DNA of 44,112 bases from Glutinoglossum americanum. Lineage: Eukaryota > Ascomycota > Geoglossomycetes > Geoglossales > Geoglossaceae. The stretch is from contig JAGHQL010000206.1 in assembly GCA_020080175.1 (NCBI GenBank), positions 1 to 44,112 on the forward strand, given 5' to 3'. Shown here in pieces: positions 21,621 through 33,714 of the stretch (its first letter is position 1; each line of letters opens with the position of its first letter). Position numbers and translations under genes: made by a program. The notes under the pieces are model-generated. The model searched no databases and had not been told where the DNA came from. It saw nothing but the letters and a program-made list of their open reading frames with translations.

Positions 21621-21639
21621 GGCCTCCACTAAGGAGGCC
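21621..21639. other. Perfect hairpin in gene-free DNA
   Basis: GGCCTCC, loop ACTAA, GGAGGCC: a 7-bp GC-rich stem with a 5-base loop, followed by GGGTTCAGTC. It looks superficially like an anticodon arm and T arm but the rest of a tRNA is missing. Confidence 0.5.
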
Positions 21640-22293
21640 AGGGTTCAGTCTTCCTTCTAAATCACGGGCACTATCAATTCCATCATTTATGCTACCTACT
21701 ATAACCTATATAGTGGTTCAAAGGTGTACCGTATCTATTTCAGTTGTCACATTGCCCATAGACCCATCCATGGTGTGATGGGGCCCTCCACACGATTGGC
21801 TGACCCTGAGGGTGTTATAGGCAGTGTGGCGTTCCGCGGGCCGACGAGTATGCGTTGCTGCGAGCAAGCAATTACTGCACACAATGGCTGCTGCTATGAC
21901 GGGCCCATAACGGCTCGCTACCGCGCAGGCTACTAGACGTACGTATAGAATATGCGTGCGAGGTATGCGCACAAGGCTAGACTGTGGAGAGAGCAAGACA
22001 ATGAGTTCTCTATCGCTATACGAGGAGTAATCTCATATGCGTGTTGTGAGGCGTCGTTAAAGTAGATAAAATATTTGGTATAAATAAAGTCGCGTCAAAA
22101 CTTATATCATTGACGTACTTCAAGTAAGCCGGTCTCTCTCGGGTTGCAGATGGAGATATATACCAACCCCCGAACATAAACCTGAATGAGTTTGGTTGTC
22201 TCTTAAAAAAAAAAAACATTAAGATATGCTCCTCCCATTATCTTTTATCTATATATATATATCTCAAGAAAAAAAAGAAAGAAAAGCTTCACG

Positions 22294-22328
22294 TACATAC
22301 ATACATACATACATACAATACATACAAT
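22294..22328. repeat. TACA microsatellite
   Basis: About eight TACA units with one interruption (ACATACAATACATACAAT at the right end). Confidence 0.85.
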
Positions 22329-22859
22329 CTCTACGCTAGGGTGTAAGCAAAACCCTCTCCCTTAGTAAGCCGCTGAAGAGACCCCCCCAAAAAAAAGTAG
22401 AAAATATTTGTTTTTGTTTTTTTAATAAGACAGATACGGGGAGAAAAACCGTTCTTGTCCAAATCGAAAAGGTTATCTTTTTAAAAAATGGAAGAAAAAA
22501 AAACCTGTAGTATGTACGAGGGTGCCCCCTCCCGGCTCAACTAAAAACACAAGGGGGGAAAGAGAAAAATCCTAGCATGCAGCGGTTTCTCATATTACGA
22601 GGAAAGGAATGTTTTCTGTACACGAGGCGGTCCCCAAAACGAAAGATGTAAAGATTTGGGACGGAAGAGCCAGGAAAAGCAGGACAAAGGAAAAAAGGGC
22701 GAGATGGAAAAGGAAAGAGAGCCCCACCCCACCCCCGGACCACGCTATGCTGGGCAAAACGAAGCAGACTAAGGAAACATGCTATCGAAAATATGTGTTT
22801 TAGTCGCTGATTGGAACTCGTTAGCTTCCTCTACCGGACAGCAGCGGAGGGGTTTCATA

Positions 22860-25800
22860 CTATATTTCAATTGGCGCCAATTGGTCGATACTGTACAGCC
22901 AATTCCCACCAATTTCTTCCTGCGAGAGCCTAGATCAACGACGAGGCCTCTGGTTAGCCGCTACGATCCCCTTCGAAAAGAAAAAAAATAGTACCCACCA
23001 ATCGTAAGGCCAAACCACAAGATGACCCTGAGTCATACCCATCAGCTCGGCCGCATCCGCAGGGTCCATGAGGTAATCTGATGCGTAGAATTTCCTCAAC
23101 GATGATCTTGTGCCGCGGCGGCGTCGCCGGCTAGCGGTTGAACCACGGTTGTTGAGGGTGTCCCCTCTACGCTCAACCTTTTCCGGCTCTCCCCCTTCCG
23201 TGTGGAAAGCGAGGGGAATGACATCTGCCATTTCTCCCTCGCTAGAGGATCGAGGATGTATTGCGGTTTTCTCGTCAAACTCAACACCTCTAGGGCTACT
23301 CTTTCTCTTGTCCTTCTCTGCCAAATCCCGGCCTTTGCGTTCAGGCTCCAACCGGGTTTTGTTCACTTCGTCAGCCCAATCCTGCGCAGTCACCGTTTGT
23401 AGGTCTCTCTGCTCCTTTCCAGGTAGTATATCACCAAGTCTCCCCCCGACGGTCTGTGCAGCTTTCTTTTCTGCATCGTTGACCTTCTCCCCGATGGCTT
23501 CTATCACCCCCACGCTGCCGGTGCCTGGAGGTCCGGTCTTGCCTTGGCATTCTTGTTGCGTCCTGGCTTTGCCCTTGCCGCCGCCATATGCATGCGCGAA
23601 TCTTTCTCCGTAAGCTACATACTCCTTGTATTCCTTCCAAGTCTTGACTTCGTTGTCCGGCATACATCTAAAGACTTGTCTAAAGAGCTTGGTGTTATTT
23701 TCTGCGACTGCGTGCCAGATGCTCAGATGAAAAGAGTCATTTAATGGATCCCGCATGCAGTCTTTGTCGACGAAAGGACGATGGATCTCGGAGGCAAGGG
23801 AGTGACACTTCTCCGACGAATTTTGGGAGATGGTCCGCATAACAGGCGACCCCCCAATATCTGTATCATCCGTGACCGGTAGAGGCGGTAATTGAGATAA
23901 TGTCGGCAGCCCGAGCTCTGTAGTAGTCATCCGTGGCATGGGAGGTATTCCGGCATTTCCTTGATCACCGCTAGTGGAAGACACATGGGAGTGGGGTGGA
24001 GGCGCTCGCCTCTCAACCTTTGCGGGCGAGGCTATGGTCCCCTTTCCTTCGGGCGCATCGCTGGCTACGAGAACCTCCCCCAGTCCCGCAACCAGCACTG
24101 AATCCCTGCCAAGCCCGTGGCCTGCACTCAGACCATCAAGCATGTGATCTATGCCCTCTCCCTGAACGTCTTCGCTGTGTTCCTTATTGTCGTTTACCCT
24201 CTTATCCGTAGATGTCGGTTTATTTGTCAGGATATTGGGGTTGCCAGCCTGCTCCCAGTCCACATCGTGATTGAAGCTGAACATTTGCGCTGCTCTGGCA
24301 ATGGCCTCGTCCTGGAGCTTGTGTTGCGAGTTGACAAGTTTGTCCTCTGTTGACTTATCAACGGTAGGGGATTCAGCGGATACCGTATCCCCATCGCCGT
24401 CGTGGAACCTATTCATATCGCTTTCCCAGTCACCACCTTTGTGTTCTTGCCGTTCTTCTTCCAATATCTCATCGACATCGATACCCAGATGCTCTCTCAT
24501 CAGCCTAACCCTAAGAGTGTGAGGGAATCGGCCAACGAGATAGGGTTTGCCTGCCATGATAGACGAGATCATATCGGTATCCCGCACGATGGCCGCGCAT
24601 TCCGAGTCTCTCGTCCCCAGCATAGAGCGTTCATTGATATTAGCTGATCCAATGATGGCAACACGGTCATCGATGATCATGCATTTCGCATGGATGTACA
24701 ACTGCTCGGTTACAAGTAACTTTTCCGGACCTAGCTTTCCCCAACTCCTTAGGCTATAGAATTGTATGTATTCTTCAGGGTCGATATCATGGGCTCGAAG
24801 CCTCCCAAATATTGACGAATGGCCCCTGCAGATACTTCGGTATTGGCACTGCATTATCAGCCTCACACTGGTACCATCTTGACTGTCCACCGTGTTCTGA
24901 AAGCCGGGCATCAAAGGAATGACGATAGTAGCACGCCAGTCTTCCTCATTTCTGTATGCGCGGATAATTCGCTCGACCAAGGCATCGCCAATGGTATTTT
25001 CAATCCTTGTGCCCTCCATCTCGCAGCTGCTGATGAAAAATTGGTTTTCCATATAGACAAAGTGTTCGGATTGCTCGATCAATTTGATGTAGGCATTCAT
25101 AATACTATGTTCGACCAAGGCCGTTGTACCGATAGACCAAGGTGAACAGGACCGCAGGATCTGAACCTCGCACGTGCCGTCGAGGCCCAATGCCTCGAGA
25201 TCGGCAGGGACGAAGTCTGGGGGAGGAAGGAGGAAAGGCGTTGGCCGGGACGGCTTTCGTTGGCGAAGGATGTAATTCCATCGTTGAACGAAGTGCCTTG
25301 TTAGGTCTCTAGCGGGTTGGCCGACGATCTGCATTGCAATGTCATGCCACGGCATTCTAGGCACTCTAGTACGATCGTACATTTCCTCATACGGCTTGTC
25401 TAGCGCATAAAAATCCCGCACCCTAGGATTCGAATAGTCTTTTCCTGGCCATAGTTGGCAATGATCTGCGTCTTTGGGAGAGTTCGATACTTCCTCAAAC
25501 CCCGTTAACCTGTCGTCGACGACCGAATGCTGCGGTGTATCCCATCTACCAAAACAAAGATCAATCCCACCAACAAAGGCCACAGTATGGTCTACCACAC
25601 ATATCTTTTCATGGTGGGCCCAAAAGAATGTGCCCTGTCTGATCTGATTGGGGGATCTCTGCACGAAGATGTTGGGATGCAAATCGAGCAAGGAAAATTT
25701 CGTATATTCCGAGTCAATCGGCACCGCAGAGTTGATGTTCCGATACATGATCACGAAGACTTTTACCCCTTCGGAAGCCTTTCTTTGGAGAAGCCTATCA

Positions 25801-28595
25801 AGCCTCCACTTAGAACTGATGGCCGCAGGCCGTCGCAGATATAGTTCGGGACTCAGCCACCAGTCGTGGATATAAACCACATCTCTTGCCATACTGATCG
25901 CCCGAGACACATTCCACATATAGTCTCTACCATCGACAAGCCACTGCGCAAACACACCCTTTCTCACAGGGGCAAAGCTACCGAACCGTTGGGGCTTGGA
26001 CCAGGGGGTATTCTTGGACATGAATCTGATAGATTCTTCAAACTGGAGCAATTGCCGATCATTTTTGGCTAGGAGCTTTACGTCCCGCTCTGTATTGTGA
26101 ATAGAGAGGGTATGATGTTTCCTTGGGTGGGCTGCATTATCTTTAGCACTCCTCGCGATATCCCTGGCCTTTTTTTGATCGCGAAGGCGGTTCCGCTTGG
26201 TCTCGATGGTGAACTCAGCGTCCACTAAGAACACATCATATATATTCATTTCCTCTGGCGAGTCTACGCAGACAATGTAACTATGTCTGACAAGAAACCA
26301 CTTCGGAGAATGCCGTTGTGCGATCAGAGAAGGATGCCAACCCCTCCGGAAATCAAGACCCTTTGAAGAGCGAATGATGAGCAAACCTTCCTTGCCATGG
26401 TAACTCCCTTCGGCGGCCAGACGCACACCAAGAGCAGATAACTCTAGAAACTTGCATAATCGATTGCTGTCGGCGCGAAATATCATCTGGCGAATAAGCT
26501 GTTGAAGGTAGACTTCCATCTTCCTCCGGAGGCGCTCGTTATACAACTCCCTTTTCCCGCTTGCTGCTCCAATCGCGCCTGCCATTGCGCCAACGCGAGC
26601 TGCCAGCGCTGTTGTCGCACCGCCGGCCTGCGGGTCAACGCTAGATCGCCGCCTACCGAGATTGAATGAGAGACGAGGACCCTTTTTTTTAGACTGTCCC
26701 TCTGTGGCACTGGCCGCCCCCTCACCAGCGCTCGGGCCGGTCTCATCGTCCAACTCGTCGTCGTCGTCACCCCGCCCGCCCCTCAAATAGTAAGGCACTG
26801 CAGCCCGCGGGTAGTGGGGAAGCTTTTGCTGAGGTGACTGTTCGCCAAGCAGAGAGTTGCTCACGTCCTGAGCCTTGTATCTCGAATGTAGGTTGAAAAA
26901 ATCTCTTAGTTCGCGGTGGATTACCCATTTCATTCTCGTTAGGCCACTACCGTACTCTAACTCAATCCTAAACAGAGTATGTCGGGAGCTATGCCTCCTG
27001 TCCATGTTGTTGCTGTCCGTAATTCGAACTTTTAACTGCTCCAAAAGAATAGGGATCCGCTTATTGCCATGCTCATCCCTTTGAAACATACTGGCCAGCA
27101 TAAGCGCAGCCGGAGCGCCAGCAGTAAGCTCCGCCAATAGCTCGGCTGACTTGGCCCGATCCACTCTGCTTTCTTCCCTCTTTCGCGGGGTCGCCATCAT
27201 CTTTAGCCCGGCCTTTATTGCTCGCCACTTAGCCGCACTGACACTAGAGGATCTCTCTGCTAAATGATGCCACGGGGCAGTCGACGGCGAGCCGTCAGCT
27301 CCCTCACTCCCCGCGACGAATCCTGTCAATCGCCTGAAATTACTCGGCCTACGGCCCTCCGGAGTCTGAGGCGGTTGACCTTGAGCACCACTAAAGCTCT
27401 GGCCCCTACCCCCATGCATCCACGCACTCCCTTTCCTCCAGGGACTTTCTCTCTCTAATCTCTCACGTCCCTCGCCGTCAGAAACCGCATGGCTCTGCTC
27501 CGGGATGTCAGTCATTGTAGCCCTCCGTACTGGAAAGAGAGGTCTACGAGGTCCGTCAGTGTGAGCAGATGACGGGGGAGAGCCTCGCCCAAGTCTACCG
27601 GCATCTAGAATCGTTGATTTCGGGGTTGTGGGTTCCGTCCGAATGCCCTCGCTTTCACGGCGACGAACCCGCCTTCTCCTCACACGGCTCATCCCCGTAT
27701 CCTCACCCGCACTCCCCTCAGCATCGGCATCGGTCGCTTCCTCCTCTAGGGTACTTTGGTATGTAAAATCCCCCCTCTCCGAGGCTGGTGACAGAGGCCC
27801 GGACGGAGTCTCATCGATAGAGCTTCCACCAATCGTATAACCGCTCTGACTTCGCCCGTGTGTCTGCAAACTAGTAACCCCGGCAAATGCTCTCTGGAGC
27901 TTGTGAAATAACCCAGACTGTTTTCCGCGCTCCCTCACTGGGGTCTCCATGTCGTCAGCCTCCGAGGATCCTCGTCGCGAGTATGAACCGTCAAGCTGGT
28001 CCACACCAAGTACTGGGCGAGCAAACTGTACGCTGCGGCGTCCAGGTGGTGTTGAAGTACCTGCATATGCCGAGGATGGCTGCAGCGTGGCATCTTGGAC
28101 ATTGGCGCTTACGCGAGGGGGTAGACCTGAGATGCTGGGCGAATTCCCTAGATCTTTGGCGGTATTTACCAACGATTGAGGAGCTAACCCGGGCGGACTC
28201 GCGTCAAGGCGGCCGACCTTCCAAGTCGTGATTGTGTCTAACGGCCCGCCGGGTTTGTGAGTCTCTTTAGGCCCCAACGAGCCCGGAGAGACAGGCCGAC
28301 TGACCTCGCCATTCTGCCGGCGCCCTAAAGATGAGTATTGGTTTGGCTTCTCATCCTTTGTCATATTAAGAACCGGCCCATTCCCAAGTGAAACTGGAGA
28401 TGCGTTGTTCGGCATTTGAGCTTGAGACCCGGTACGGGTCGTAGGCTGCACTGCATCGTTGACATTTGACGGATTGACTGTGCCATTTGCCTTGGGTGAT
28501 TGAGTATGTGAGCCTTGCAGTTGCGTTGATTCAGCCCCGTCTTTCGACTGCCGCGTGATCTTGCTCTCTACCTCGGGAACCATGGAAGAAGGCAT
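22860..28595 (-). CDS. SPO14: Phospholipase D (Spo14/PLD1 type, PX-PH-HKD)
   Basis: Two exons: 28595-22995 and 22919-22860; 1886 residues. It hydrolyses phosphatidylcholine to phosphatidic acid and choline, and in yeast is PI(4,5)P2-dependent. Residues 1-500 are Ser/Pro/Gly-rich and disordered-looking. A PX domain starts near 515 (RIPILLEQLKVRI), followed by a PH-like region (HPSLIAQRHSPKWFLVRHSYI). The catalytic HKD motifs are HHEKICVVD near 995 and HAKCMIIDD near 1300, with the partner segments GGIDLCFGRWDT and GSANINERSMLG. The C-terminal region WHAVAENNTKLFRQVFRC and LVVWPYDWW then EEIGGNWLYSIDQLAPIEI is the conserved fungal PLD tail. Splicing the 75-base last intron (GTACTA, GGCTAAC, CGCAG) is needed to obtain it. 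The in-frame TTG upstream is not an initiator; ATG 28595 is first. It is divergent from the alpha/beta hydrolase. Confidence 0.93.
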
Positions 28596-29134
28596 GCTCT
28601 TCCCGGTTTCATATATGGAGGACAAGTCCTAACGCGTACGTTGAAACAACCGGCTGGCGAGTTCATATGATCCCGAGGGCACGTGCCCCTTAGAGTTCTG
28701 GTCAATAGTTCTGTATCGGCTAAACGATAGAGGGAAGAAGGCAGTTGTAAACCCCAAGAGCCAATTGATGGTTCCTAAAGAGTTTCAATGCGGTGGAGCC
28801 ATCAAAGAAGCCGTCAAAAGAGGGAGCAATGTCGTAAGGAGCCTTCGACCCGCTTCAAGTAATTTGCTGTGGCTGAGACCATGACTAGCGTTGTGTGGTG
28901 ATGTCACCCCACAATCACAAAGCGGCAGCACGAGCAATAACAATAACATTGGCATTCAGTATTCTACGGCAAACCCAATATATCCTATAGACGTAGTGAT
29001 AACAATAGACTTGCTCCTGCAATTCCAATTTCCAGTTCCAGTAAATATCCACACTCACAGGCACAAAGGTTAGGGTTTCCAACTCGCTATGCGCCACATC
29101 CCACCTTCCAATCTCAAGAATTCGATACAACACG
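28596..29134. other. Divergent promoter between PLD and the alpha/beta hydrolase
   Basis: 539 bases with no coding potential. It contains CAATAACAATAACATTGG-type A/T-rich sequence near 28935-28955 and no obvious TATA box close to either start. Confidence 0.45.
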
Positions 29135-30282
29135 ATGGCAACACTACCCTCCCCAGGTTTCCAACCTTTCCCATCTCCCCCAATATCGATATCCAAGAGG
29201 AGTTTCTTCGTAGCCGGCATCATCAGCAGCGTCTACGGAATCGATGAGCTTCCCAAACATATTTCGGAGGTGGCATGCCTCTGGTTACTCCATCCGCGAC
29301 TCAAGTCTCGGGCAGACATGGAATTCGTTGCAGATGCCGTCCTTCGTGGCTGGTACAGACGGCTGGAGGACGGCAGTGCTGGAGACTCTCCAAAAGGCCT
29401 GATTGCCGTATCATTTGATGGGCGGAATCACGGATCCCGGGAGTTCACGCCTTCAGCTAACGAGGCCTGGAGAGCCGGAAATGAAACGCATGCACAGGAC
29501 ATGCTCTCCACCTACCGTACATTCCTCAAACTACACGCTCAATTTTCGAATTGCTGCTTATACTTAACCCCGTAGATGGCACCGCACTCGACGCCTCCAT
29601 CCTCATGCTCTACCTCCCCTCGTTCATCTTCCCAGATTCAAAAAAGAGCATCACAACCAACCTCGTTCTAGGCGTCTCGTTAGGTGGCCATGGAGCTTGG
29701 CTCTCACTGCTCCACGAACCCAGTGTGACCGCCGCTATAATCGTCATTGGTTGTCCGGACTACGTGCGTTTAATGAGCCACCGAGCCGCTAAATCCAAGC
29801 GTCCAAGTTGGGTCGACACTTCTCCTCAGGGCGCCTCGTTTATAGGCTCCACGGACTTCCCGGGATCGCTCCTTGCAGCAGTAAAGAAGTATGACCCGGC
29901 AGGGCTACTGATGGGACAATTGGATAGCGATGACTATTCGCGCAAGCCTTCCGACAAGGAGATCCAAAGACTTAGGCCCCTGATGCACGATCACCTAGCC
30001 AATAAAAAAATCCTTAATCTAGCCGGTGGTGCGGACAAGCTCGTCCCATACAGCTGTTCAGAGCCCTTCCTAGCATTTCTTAGCCGCGCGGTCGAGAAGG
30101 ATACCGGATGGTTCGCAGACGGCGGTGTGGGGCTCACAAACAAAGTCTTCGAGGGCGTTGGACACGAAATGACTCTAGAAATGTTACATGAAGCCGTAGA
30201 ATTTGTGGCGGATGTTTTGACGGCTGGCCCCAGCGATGGTAGTGGGGTTCCAGCCGGCGAGAGGGACTACCCAAAGATATAA
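29135..30282 (+). CDS. Alpha/beta hydrolase (esterase or serine hydrolase)
   Basis: Two exons, 29135-29516 and 29576-30282; 362 residues. The likely catalytic triad is Ser162 in the nucleophile elbow GVSLGGHGAW, Asp281 in GGADKLVPYS and His324 in GVGHEMTLEM. The oxyanion side has GLIAVSFDGRNHGSRE, the usual strand-loop ahead of the elbow. The mid region DASILMLYLPSFIFPD is a probable helix packing beside it. There is no signal peptide, so it is probably intracellular. The substrate cannot be read from sequence; fungal proteins of this type are often annotated as peptidase S9-like or dienelactone-hydrolase-like. The 59-base intron uses C|GTACAT and CCGTAG in phase 1; the exact residue at the junction (His128) is my least certain splice call in this gene. 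Confidence 0.78.
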
Positions 30283-30673
30283 TAAATCCCACGGTTATGA
30301 GCTACTTTGTAAGCTACTCATTTGTAGACACATGAGTTCGCCCCCCCATTTTAGGCTCCCCAACCCTAGTGAAAGAAATGCTACTCCATACAATTTCCCT
30401 CGAGAAAACCACTTCACCACTTCATTTTTGTCCAGCCGAGGAAGAGGGTCAATATACGGCTAGACACACCCCAACACAAAAAAAGAATTGGATAAAACAC
30501 CATCGCTCCTCTAAAAAGAATAGAAAAGGAAAAGGGGTAAGAGTAGGGTGAGTAAAAAAGGGTAAACCCCCCGTCGCCGCTAAGAACACAATGTAATCCC
30601 CGCTAATTACCAAAACAAGGGGTGGTTAAACAATGATTTGGTATATCGAAAACGAGCAAGAGACTCTGCCCCA
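30283..30673. other. Convergent 3' flank between hydrolase and OSH3
   Basis: 391 bases, A-rich in its second half (30475-30560), with no coding region. Expected to hold both polyadenylation regions. Confidence 0.5.
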
Positions 30674-33600
30674 TCAAGTATCAAAGAGCCTTGTTACCCC
30701 CTCCCATGAGCCCTTCGTCCTCTCTTCCCAATAGCTATCCTTCCCAGTCTTATACGTCCACTCGCCCTCCGCACCAGGTGCCTTCACGAACCATTTGGGA
30801 ACCCACTCGTCACCTCTCTCATCCATCTCCCTTCGCCTTGCCCTCTGTGCCTCCTCTAGTCTCGTCTTCAGCTCTTCAGCGCGCTCCAGGCTCCCCTGTT
30901 CCGCGGCGCGCTGGTCGGGACGCAGTCGGCTGTCACTGGGAGGTAGATTGCCTTTCTCCAGGCTCGTCACCTCATTCAGGCTTGCCGCGAACGCTGTGAA
31001 TCCATAACGAGCAGGGGCGTTGTCGACGAGATCCCCAACAGTCCAGAGGTTCGGTTTGATTTCAGTTCCATTGACGGCGTCAACAAGTGCAAGGCTTGCA
31101 GTCCACTTCCCGGAAAGGCCAAGAGGAAGTAGTTCGCCGGTGCTATCGAACGCTTGAACTTCGACTTCTTCGCTGCGGCCGGAGAACATGCCTTTAGCCT
31201 TAAATGTTACAATGGCTTTCTGGCCGTTCATCTCATTGAAAACGGTCATGGTGCCAACAGGCTCCACGTATTTCTCGCCGGCGATGATGTTCCGCAAGAA
31301 GCATGTTGCACCCGTCCAGCTATAGCGGTCTCCGGTGCTATGTAGGACAACGCGAACACGACCCTCCGTGTTCAACTCAACGGACTTACCCCAAAACTTT
31401 TGCGTCGGCATCGGCGACTGAGTCAAGGTCCAATTGTTTGCTTCAGCTTGGCACGCCATACGCACGGGGCGATGCGAGACCTTTTCCGTGATGAACCGGA
31501 AACCCCTATCTTCCCTAACGAGCTCGAAGGTCTCTCCAAGCATGGGGTTGAAAGGCTTGCGAAGCGATCGCTCTTTGACACGAGAATTGGAGAAGGTGGA
31601 GATCGCGTAGGCTGCAATGTGGAGGAGACGTTCGCCTGTGTCGGATTTAGCAGCCACCGAGTTGTCAAGGAGCGATGTATATTCCATTATTTCTGAGACG
31701 CGTTGCAGGATGCTCAAGGGCTCATTAGCAGATACTGGCATCGATATGGTCGATAGGTCTTTGCCAACGTTCTTGCGAAGGAAGCCAATCAAACTTGGCG
31801 GAAGGACAGTAGATGCCGGAACAGTGCCCCTTCTCCTAATTGGGGCCAGGGGCAAGGGGGTGAGAGACTTTGGCTTTGACGGGAAAAGGGCACCACTCTC
31901 ACTCCTCGAGCTGCTCAATCTATTAAAACTCCCTGTACCTTCGACATCGCTATTGGATGCAGAGTCGCCGTCAGAAAAGTACTCTTCTTCCGACTTCGTT
32001 GCATCATCATCGCTATCGGGGTTAAGATACAGAAGCTGCGAGTCATTCCCAGTCTCCCCCCCTTCAGCGTCGAAGAATTCTTGATCAGAGTTGGATTCTA
32101 GACTATGTCTTGAATTAGCAGAGACGGCCGACATAGGGGCTGGCCGGCGTCGACTTTTGCTCTCCGAAATTAGGGTTGCGAATTCCGCCACAACCGAATC
32201 TAAGTCATGAAGGATGGCAGCGTAGCGTTCCCCCAAATCCCCGTCAGGTCTACTAGAAGGGCGTTTACGTGGAATCGACAGCGGGCCGTTTATAGTTCCC
32301 GGAACCCCTAGCTGCGCTGAAACGCTTCGCTGGGAAGGAACAGGAGTGCCGGGTCCACTACTTGGCTTGCGTCTCCAAAAAGGTTTCCTCTCTTTATCTT
32401 TAGAGAGTTCAATCCCCGACTCTGTGAGACCCTCAAGGGGACTGCTCGAACCACTGCCTAGACTAGGAGATCCTGGACTCCGGTTGCTGTCGTATTCCAA
32501 AGCCAGTCTCCTAATCGCATCTCTTGTCCCAACGACTCTTCCAACAAGCCTTTCTACACTCGCCCATTCCCTTTCATCAGCAACGCTTACCGCCGCCGGG
32601 GGTCCGGCTGTCTTTAGCGCCGTTAATTTGGTGCTGTTGGGACCGGTAGCTGCTATTCTCGAAGCCCTCTCCAAGGCATCCATCCAGCCATTAAACTCCT
32701 TTTGGTTTCCTGCGAGCAGATGCCAGACTTCTGCACCAGAGTCCACAGATATCTCTCTATCTTTTCCATTTGCGCTAATCACGGCCAGAGACAGAGGTAT
32801 GGCTCCGCGTAAAGCAGAAGAGTCCTTGTTATGATAATATGATAGGGTTGAAGAGGCGAAATCCAACGAAAAGAATCTCCTAGCAAATCCCTGATGCCTC
32901 TTCCGGCGCCGCTTTCGGAGAACCCCAGTGTAGAATGGTGCCGGCGCTGGAACATGTGAGTCACCAGTACCTGGCCGTTCAGCACTCGAGACAGGTCGGC
33001 TCCCCCTGTCGCTATGATCCACCAAAGAATCTGAGGAAATGGCTGGGGGTAGCCCAAGTCTCGGACTTGGTTTGCCTCCAAGGTTATTCGTACTCGCTGC
33101 AATGGAGGGACCACCAGCTTGGAAATGGCGAAGATGATGGCTCGAGGATGGGGGCGCACTTGTAGGAAATGTCAGGAGCGCAAAGGTGGCAGTCTTGGCA
33201 AACTGCTTGGAGAACGTATTGTCGAAGACCAATGCATACATTCCACCTTGGTCGGCAGGGACGTCAAATTTGCCCGTAGTCACCTTCTCCGCTTCGCACT
33301 TTCCAGGCCATAAGACCAAAATCATGCCAATACCTTTAAGCTTTTCGACGGCAGTAGAGGAGTCATTACGTGAAGAAGACGCCCGCCGGGCTGCCGCCTC
33401 AACGTTTGGTGTAGCAGTATCGACAGATGAGGAAGATGCTTGGCTGGGAGTTAAGGAGGCGCCGGCGCCTGGGTGCTTAAACAAGCCAAAGTTTCTGGAA
33501 ACTTGTCAGAGAGCTCTTGAGGTCTCGTGCCGTTTGTCATACATGGACTTCTTGTGGGGCTTGATGCTCCATGAAATCGTGTGATCACCAGCGACATCAA

Positions 33601-33714
33601 CCCAGCGAACAAGATACGACTACGCCCGGACACACAAGTTAGTGCCGTGTAACTGCAAATGCAAAGAAACCCTCGTACCTTGCTATGAATCTCTAGCTGC
33701 TCCATGCCCGCCAT
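30674..33714 (-). CDS. OSH3: Oxysterol-binding protein, Osh3 type (GOLD-PH-FFAT-ORD)
   Basis: Three exons: 33714-33679, 33619-33543, 33494-30674; 977 residues against 996 in yeast Osh3. Such proteins bridge ER and plasma membrane and bind PI4P. The order matches Osh3: a GOLD-like N-terminus (MEQLEIHSKSYLVRWVDV, TISWSIKPHKKSINFGLF, to about 150), a PH domain at about 225-320 (FYTGVLRKRRRKRHQGFARR, WMDALERASR), and a FFAT motif EFFDAEGG near 509 that would bind ER-resident VAP/Scs2. The lipid-binding ORD runs from about 620 to the end (LSILQRVSEIMEY, RKPFNPMLGETFE, EKVSHRPV near 709, KPNLWTVGDLVD, WVPKWF). The ORP fingerprint EQVSHHPP appears here as EKVSHRPV, with one signature His replaced. 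The first two exons are short (12 and about 26 codons). Confidence 0.93.

Larger units (their letters stand above)
20850..22859. other. Gene-free AT-rich region, about 2.0 kb
   Basis: Upstream flank of the HET gene and 3' flank of PLD. It holds A runs (21359-21371, 21478-21489, 22205-22217), an ATAC microsatellite, a perfect 7-bp hairpin at 21621-21639 and many short biased frames. I see no family similarity, tRNA or snRNA. Confidence 0.5.

Noticed and set aside
21600-21700. tRNA gene
   Set aside because: A hairpin and a GGTTC-like motif occur, but there is no acceptor stem, D arm or seven-base anticodon loop.
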